Shown: piece by piece, positions 7,474-10,415 of the stretch | How positions within the stretch are numbered: the stretch's first letter is position 1 | How the letters are laid out: each line of letters opens with the position of its first letter | Assembly (NCBI GenBank): GCA_014379925.1 | Contig: JACMKY010000114.1 | Coordinates: 1 to 10,415 of the forward strand | Length of the DNA stretch: 10,415 nucleotides | Reading direction: 5' to 3' | Source: Cytophagales bacterium | Lineage (GTDB): Bacteria > Bacteroidota > Bacteroidia > Cytophagales > ES-bin-26 | Translations under genes and position numbers: made by a program | The notes under the pieces: model-generated | What the model was told of the DNA's origin: nothing | What the model saw: the letters and a program-made list of their open reading frames with translations, nothing else | Database searches by the model: none

Positions 7474-7863
7474 ATGCATTCCCATTCACACGCTGCTTAC
7501 GGCCACTCCTACGCGCGCCGGGGCCAACGCGGCTTTCGCCGTCCTTTTCCGCTCGTAAACGTGCAGGAAGACAACCAGCGCATCACCCTGGAAGTGATCG
7601 CGCCGGGCCGGAAAAAAGAAAATTTCCGGATCGAAGTAAAGGGCCGTACGCTCACGGTTGCCTCGGATTTGGAAGCCCGCCTCCCGGGCAGCTACCGCGC
7701 GGCCGAGTTCAAACTCGTTCCTTTTGAGCGTTCGTTCCGCCTGATCGCAGAATACGACACCGATCGGATCGAAGCCCGCTACACCGACGGCGTGCTCTAC
7801 GTCACGCTCCCCAAAAAGGAAGCTGACCCCGAGCAACCGGTCAAAGTAATCGAGGTAGGTTGA
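7474..7863 (+). CDS. Hsp20/alpha-crystallin family small heat-shock protein
   Basis: This 129-residue ATP-independent chaperone binds unfolding proteins and keeps them soluble in the cytoplasm. The alpha-crystallin domain covers about residues 25-113. It ends in the conserved A-x(4)-G-V-L pattern (ARYTDGVLYVTLPKK, G106-V107-L108). A C-terminal IxV motif (I126-E-V128) is the usual element for oligomer assembly. The N-terminal arm is short, about 24 residues, and unusual: it contains four histidines (MHSHSHAAYGH) and then an arginine-rich part (ARRGQRGFRR). The ATG at 7474 follows an A-rich leader. The gene stands alone on its strand and converges on the SDR gene, with a repeat-rich spacer between. 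No heat-shock operator such as CIRCE was seen upstream. Confidence 0.92.
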   Translation: MHSHSHAAYGHSYARRGQRGFRRPFPLVNVQEDNQRITLEVIAPGRKKENFRIEVKGRTLTVASDLEARLPGSYRAAEFKLVPFERSFRLIAEYDTDRIEARYTDGVLYVTLPKKEADPEQPVKVIEVG

Positions 7864-7869
7864 GGAACC

Positions 7870-8001
7870 GTGGATAGTTGACAGTGGATAGGGCATAGTT
7901 TGATTAATGCAAAGGCGTTCGTTTTACTACCTGGGAAGACAGATGTCGTGTTCTTGCAACACAAACGAATAATCAGCCTACGAACGCTATCCACTGTCTA
8001 C
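7870..8001. repeat. Heptamer arrays forming a nested inverted repeat between convergent genes
   Basis: The left array has four 7-base units: GTGGATA, GTTGACA, GTGGATA and GGGCATA (7870-7897). The right side carries two inverted units (7988-8001). GACAGTGGATAG at 7880-7891 is the perfect reverse complement of 7987-7998. Inside, GCGTTCGT (7915-7922) is the reverse complement of 7980-7987. The right arms are contiguous while the left arms are separated by 23 bases, so the hairpin would have a one-sided bulge. The minus-strand SDR stop codon (7998-8000) lies within the right unit. It may help end transcription from both sides. Confidence 0.6.
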
Positions 8002-8771
8002 CCGGCCACCAGGCCGCCGTCGATTTTGTGTTCGGCGCCGGTGATGAAACGGCTTTCGTTGCTGGCCAGGAATACCACCAGATCGGCCACCTCTTCGGGC
8101 GTGCCGTAGCGACGCATCGGAATGCTCTTGAGCAGCAGTTGCTTGCCTTCGTCAAGGTTGTCGGGACGGATGGAGCGTTCCAGGTCGCGCACCATATCCG
8201 TTTCAATGGGTCCGGGATGGATGCTGTTGACGCGGATGTTGAAACGGGCCGCTTCGAGGGCGGCGGTCTTCATCACGCCGATGACGGCGTGCTTGCTGGC
8301 CGCGTAGGCCACCCCCTGGCGCGTGCCCCTCAGGCCGGCCACCGACGAAGTGATGATGATGCTGCCCCCACCGGTCTGAACCATCGCCGGAATGACGTAT
8401 TTCAATCCCAGCCACACCCCTTTCAGGTTCACGGCGATTACTCGGTCAAACGCTTCCTCCGAGCATTCCCAAAGCGGGCCCGCCAGTCCGCCCACGCCCG
8501 CGTTGCTGAAAAATATGCTCACCTTCCCGAACCGCTCCACCGTTTTATCCACGAAGGCACTGACTTTTTCGGCCTGCGTCACGTCGGCCACCGCGTAGTC
8601 GGTACTTTCTTTGCCCAATTCGGCCACGGCTTGTTGCAACTGCGCCTCATCCACGTCCACCAACATCACGTTGGCCCCTTGCTGCACGAAAGCCCGCGCG
8701 GCGGCCAGCCCGATGCCGCGCATGCCACCGGTTACGATGGCCACCTCGTTGTGTAATCGGTTCATGTTCAT
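7998..8771 (-). CDS. SDR family oxidoreductase (classical, probably NAD-dependent)
   Basis: This 257-residue classical short-chain dehydrogenase has TGGMRGIG at residues 14-21, NAG at 90-92, structural N115, and the catalytic S143, Y156 and K160 (YAASK). The acidic D39 at the end of the second strand (MLVDVDE) favours NAD(H), unlike the SDR at 2117, which has arginines there. PGPIETDM at 186-193 and the C-terminal FITGAEHKIDGG are typical of the FabG/glucose-dehydrogenase-like branch. I chose the ATG at 8771; ATG 8765 is two codons in. The frame is open to 8807, but the added residues do not fit the fold. It lies 113 bp after rnhB on the same strand and might be cotranscribed with it. The substrate is unknown. 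Confidence 0.92.
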   Translation of the reverse strand: MNMNRLHNEVAIVTGGMRGIGLAAARAFVQQGANVMLVDVDEAQLQQAVAELGKESTDYAVADVTQAEKVSAFVDKTVERFGKVSIFFSNAGVGGLAGPLWECSEEAFDRVIAVNLKGVWLGLKYVIPAMVQTGGGSIIITSSVAGLRGTRQGVAYAASKHAVIGVMKTAALEAARFNIRVNSIHPGPIETDMVRDLERSIRPDNLDEGKQLLLKSIPMRRYGTPEEVADLVVFLASNESRFITGAEHKIDGGLVAG

Positions 8772-8884
8772 TGCATAATTTAAAAGAAAGCGCGGGAGCG
8801 TAGGCAACGGCTGAGCGATTGTGCTGGTAATATCCCACCAATATATTGCCTAACGAAACGGTCGGGGAGGAATTGCGAAGGTAT

Positions 8885-9472
8885 TCATTCCCCCAACCGA
8901 AAACTCTTCCGGTGGTGTTCGCAAGTTCCCCACTCCCGGATGGCGCGACGGTGTTGCGCCGTGGGATAGCCCACGTTCCGCTCCCAGCCGTAGTGCGGAA
9001 ATTGCGCGGCCAGGGCTTCCATTCGGGCATCGCGGTAGGTCTTGGCCAGCACCGAGGCAGCGGCGATCGAGAAGTAGGTGGCGTCGCCCTTCACCACGCA
9101 GGTATGCGGCACGAAAGGGTACGGATTGAAGCGGTTGCCATCCACCAGCAGGTGTTCGGGCCGGAGCGTCAGCTGGTCGACCGCCCGGTGCATGGCCAGT
9201 AGCGAGGCTTGCAAAATGTTGAAGGTATCTATCTCGACGGGCGAGGCTTCGGCCACGGCCCAAGCGAAGGCTTCGCGCTCGATTTCAGCGCGCAACGATT
9301 CGCGCTCTCCCCGGCTCAGTTGCTTGGAGTCGTTGAGCAGCCAATGGTGGTAGTCCGGGGGAAGAATGGCCACCGCCGCCACCACGGGTCCGGCCAGACA
9401 GCCGCGTCCCACTTCGTCGAGTCCCGCCTCAACCAGACGCGGGTGGAAAAAAGGCTTGAGTGAAGAAGGCAT
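8885..9472 (-). CDS. rnhB: Ribonuclease HII
   Basis: RNase HII cuts the RNA strand of RNA-DNA hybrids and starts removal of single ribonucleotides from DNA, using two metal ions. The 195-residue product has the family's four acidic residues: D19 and E20 (LDEVGRGCLAGPV), D111 (LVDGN) and D130 (VKGD). It also has the conserved SIAAASVLAKTYRD (135-148) and GYPTAQH (168-174), and ends EHHRKSF. The length is normal. The ATG at 9472 gives a standard N-terminus (LVEAGLDE after a short lead). The frame stays open to a TTG at 9562, but that extension would translate a heptamer repeat and a palindrome and is unlikely. A period-7 repeat begins directly upstream of the start codon. Confidence 0.95.
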   Translation of the reverse strand: MPSSLKPFFHPRLVEAGLDEVGRGCLAGPVVAAVAILPPDYHHWLLNDSKQLSRGERESLRAEIEREAFAWAVAEASPVEIDTFNILQASLLAMHRAVDQLTLRPEHLLVDGNRFNPYPFVPHTCVVKGDATYFSIAAASVLAKTYRDARMEALAAQFPHYGWERNVGYPTAQHRRAIREWGTCEHHRKSFRLGE

Positions 9473-9473
9473 G

Positions 9474-9508
9474 GACAGGTAGTAGGCAGTAGGCAATTGG
9501 CGGTGGCA
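9474..9508. repeat. Heptamer array at the rnhB start
   Basis: Units of seven bases run GACAGGT, AGTAGGC, AGTAGGC, AATTGGC and GGTGGCA. Two are identical. The array starts one base from the rnhB ATG, so it forms the leader of that mRNA on the minus strand, where it reads GCCTACTGCCTACT. Confidence 0.6.
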
Positions 9509-9521
9509 ATAAAGCCCGAAT

Positions 9522-9555
9522 TCCGTAGCGAGGGGTTTAAACCCCTCGCTACGGA
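9522..9555. repeat. Perfect 34-bp palindrome
   Basis: The left arm TCCGTAGCGAGGGGTTT (9522-9538) is followed with no spacer by its exact reverse complement (9539-9555). The centre is TTTAAA and the arms are GC-rich. It lies 50 bp upstream of the rnhB start, between divergent rnhB and the cytochrome c gene. The form suggests a dispersed REP-like element; a regulatory role or protein-binding site is possible. Confidence 0.85.
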
Positions 9556-9725
9556 GCGACAAAGTAGCAATGGTTTACCAAACGCGCACGATTAGCAATA
9601 AAAATCGCGCTGCCCTCCGCTAAACGGGGAATTTTTCGGTCACGTAATTTATCAGATATTTTCCCGACGTTTTCCGGCAATCGTTGCGTAAATTGGGAAC
9701 GCCAACGCCCAAGGGCACGCTGCGC

Positions 9726-10190
9726 ATGAACCTCGTCCAACAACTTGTCAAAGCCGTCGGCCTGCTCGTAGCCGCCACTCTTCTGCTGGTCATTACCCTC
9801 GCCGTGGCGCTGGTGCACTACGCGCCCGAACTCGGAAGTACCGACCAAGCGACAACCAAAATCCTGCCGCCGACTTATTCTGTCGCGCCCGAGGAAACAA
9901 TACCCAAGGAAATAAGCGAACCGTTGGCGCTCCGGGGCAAGGTGCTGTTTGAGAATTACTGCACACAATGCCACACAGTTACTCACGAAGTAGTTATCGG
10001 ACCGGGTCTGCTAGGAATTCTTGAGCGGAGGCCTGAAGCTTGGTTGGTGAGCTGGATCAGGAATTCTACGAAAGTCGTCCAGTCCGGCGACCCGTATGCG
10101 GTCAAGTTATTCAACAAGTACAGCCAAGCGCCCATGCCCAGTTTCCCACTCACTGACGCGGAAATCAAGGCGATCCTACGATATCTCTAA
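9726..10190 (+). CDS. Membrane-anchored monohaem cytochrome c
   Basis: This 154-residue protein has an N-terminal hydrophobic segment (about residues 8-31), which acts as an uncleaved anchor or signal. A linker of about 35 residues leads to a class I cytochrome c domain in the periplasm. The haem-binding motif is C79-T-Q-C82-H83. The distal ligand is probably M137 in APMPSF, followed by LTDAEIKAILRYL, the usual C-terminal helix. It should carry electrons between membrane complexes or to an oxidase. The start at ATG 9726 gives a short N-terminus before the membrane segment; a TTG at 9684 is in frame but less likely. It is divergent from rnhB and is followed 116 bp later by a zinc-ribbon gene. 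No oxidase or dehydrogenase partner is in the window. Confidence 0.92.
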   Translation: MNLVQQLVKAVGLLVAATLLLVITLAVALVHYAPELGSTDQATTKILPPTYSVAPEETIPKEISEPLALRGKVLFENYCTQCHTVTHEVVIGPGLLGILERRPEAWLVSWIRNSTKVVQSGDPYAVKLFNKYSQAPMPSFPLTDAEIKAILRYL

Positions 10191-10306
10191 CTAGTTGAGG
10201 AGCCACCTTCCGTGTCGATTGCCCAGGGTCGGGATGCGGGCAAGCAAAGCTTAATTGCAGTCGCCTCGAAGACCCGCGGGAAGCCGCAAGCAAATTTTTA
10301 AATGCC

Positions 10307-10415
10307 ATGACCGAAGAAAGAATTCGTTGCCCGAAGTGTGAGTGGGAACCGCGGCCCGAATCCATTTGGCAGTGCCGTTGCGGCCACACATGGAATACCT
10401 TCGATACCTACGGAA
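10307..10415 (+). CDS. Zinc-ribbon protein, 5' part only
   Basis: The gene begins at ATG 10307 and runs off the right edge; 36 codons are visible. The product starts MTEERIRCPKCEWEPRP. C8 and C11 form a CxxC, and C23 and C25 with H27 form a CRCGH group. WNTFDT (29-34) follows. This matches the layout of small Bacteroidota zinc-ribbon proteins that repeat a CPxC-WxC-WNTF unit and have no assigned function. A second metal-binding pair may lie beyond the edge. A hairpin with arms TTGCCC (10219-10224) and GGGCAA (10238-10243) lies in the upstream spacer, without a T run. Confidence 0.6.
   Translation, partial: MTEERIRCPKCEWEPRPESIWQCRCGHTWNTFDTYG

Noticed and set aside
6740..7981. 12-base direct match TAATCAGCCTAC at 6740-6751 and 7970-7981
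   Set aside because: A few 12-base matches are expected by chance in 10 kb, and the flanks do not extend the match.
6128..9557. Shared GCTACGGAG in the 6109-6140 terminator and the 9522-9555 palindrome
   Set aside because: Nine bases shared between two GC-rich hairpins is weak; the rest of the arms differ.
1..10415. CRISPR arrays, tRNA or rRNA genes, phage or toxin-antitoxin modules
   Set aside because: No spaced direct repeats, RNA gene signatures or matching protein families were seen on either strand.

Overview
The window looks like chromosomal DNA of a Bacteroidota bacterium, most likely of the Cytophagales (Spirosoma/Larkinella-like), with GC around the mid-50s per cent by eye. The reasons are the gene families present, the lack of clear Shine-Dalgarno sequences before most starts, one perfect TAnnTTTG promoter element of the Bacteroidota type, and degenerate 7-base intergenic repeats. 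The genus is an inference. There is no rRNA, tRNA, CRISPR array or intact mobile element.

Layout: positions 1-481 are gene-poor. On the + strand follow a Tat-exported sugar isomerase/epimerase-like TIM barrel (482-1417), a TerB-fold protein (1610-2071) and, 45 bp after it, an NADP-type short-chain dehydrogenase (2117-2932). A PBP4-type D-Ala-D-Ala carboxypeptidase lipoprotein (3013-4329) lies on the - strand. It is divergent from an exported M14 zinc carboxypeptidase (4526-6055, +), with a probable promoter between them. A small acidic helical protein of unknown function (6165-6506, -) ends at a strong intrinsic terminator.

Positions 6507-7473 hold no confident gene; the right half carries one reading frame interrupted by two stops that may be a decayed gene. 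Then come an Hsp20 chaperone (7474-7863, +), a nested inverted repeat, a second, NAD-type SDR (7998-8771, -), RNase HII (8885-9472, -), a perfect 34-bp palindrome, a membrane-anchored monohaem cytochrome c (9726-10190, +) and the start of a zinc-ribbon protein cut by the window edge (10307-10415, +).

Most genes are housekeeping or general-purpose functions: cell-wall remodelling, peptide hydrolysis, protein protection, RNA/DNA hybrid repair and redox metabolism. They do not form one pathway. I see no convincing new multi-gene system. The most distinctive structure is between genes: three arrays of degenerate heptamers at gene boundaries, one forming a nested hairpin that supplies a stop codon and one abutting the rnhB start codon, plus the long palindrome.
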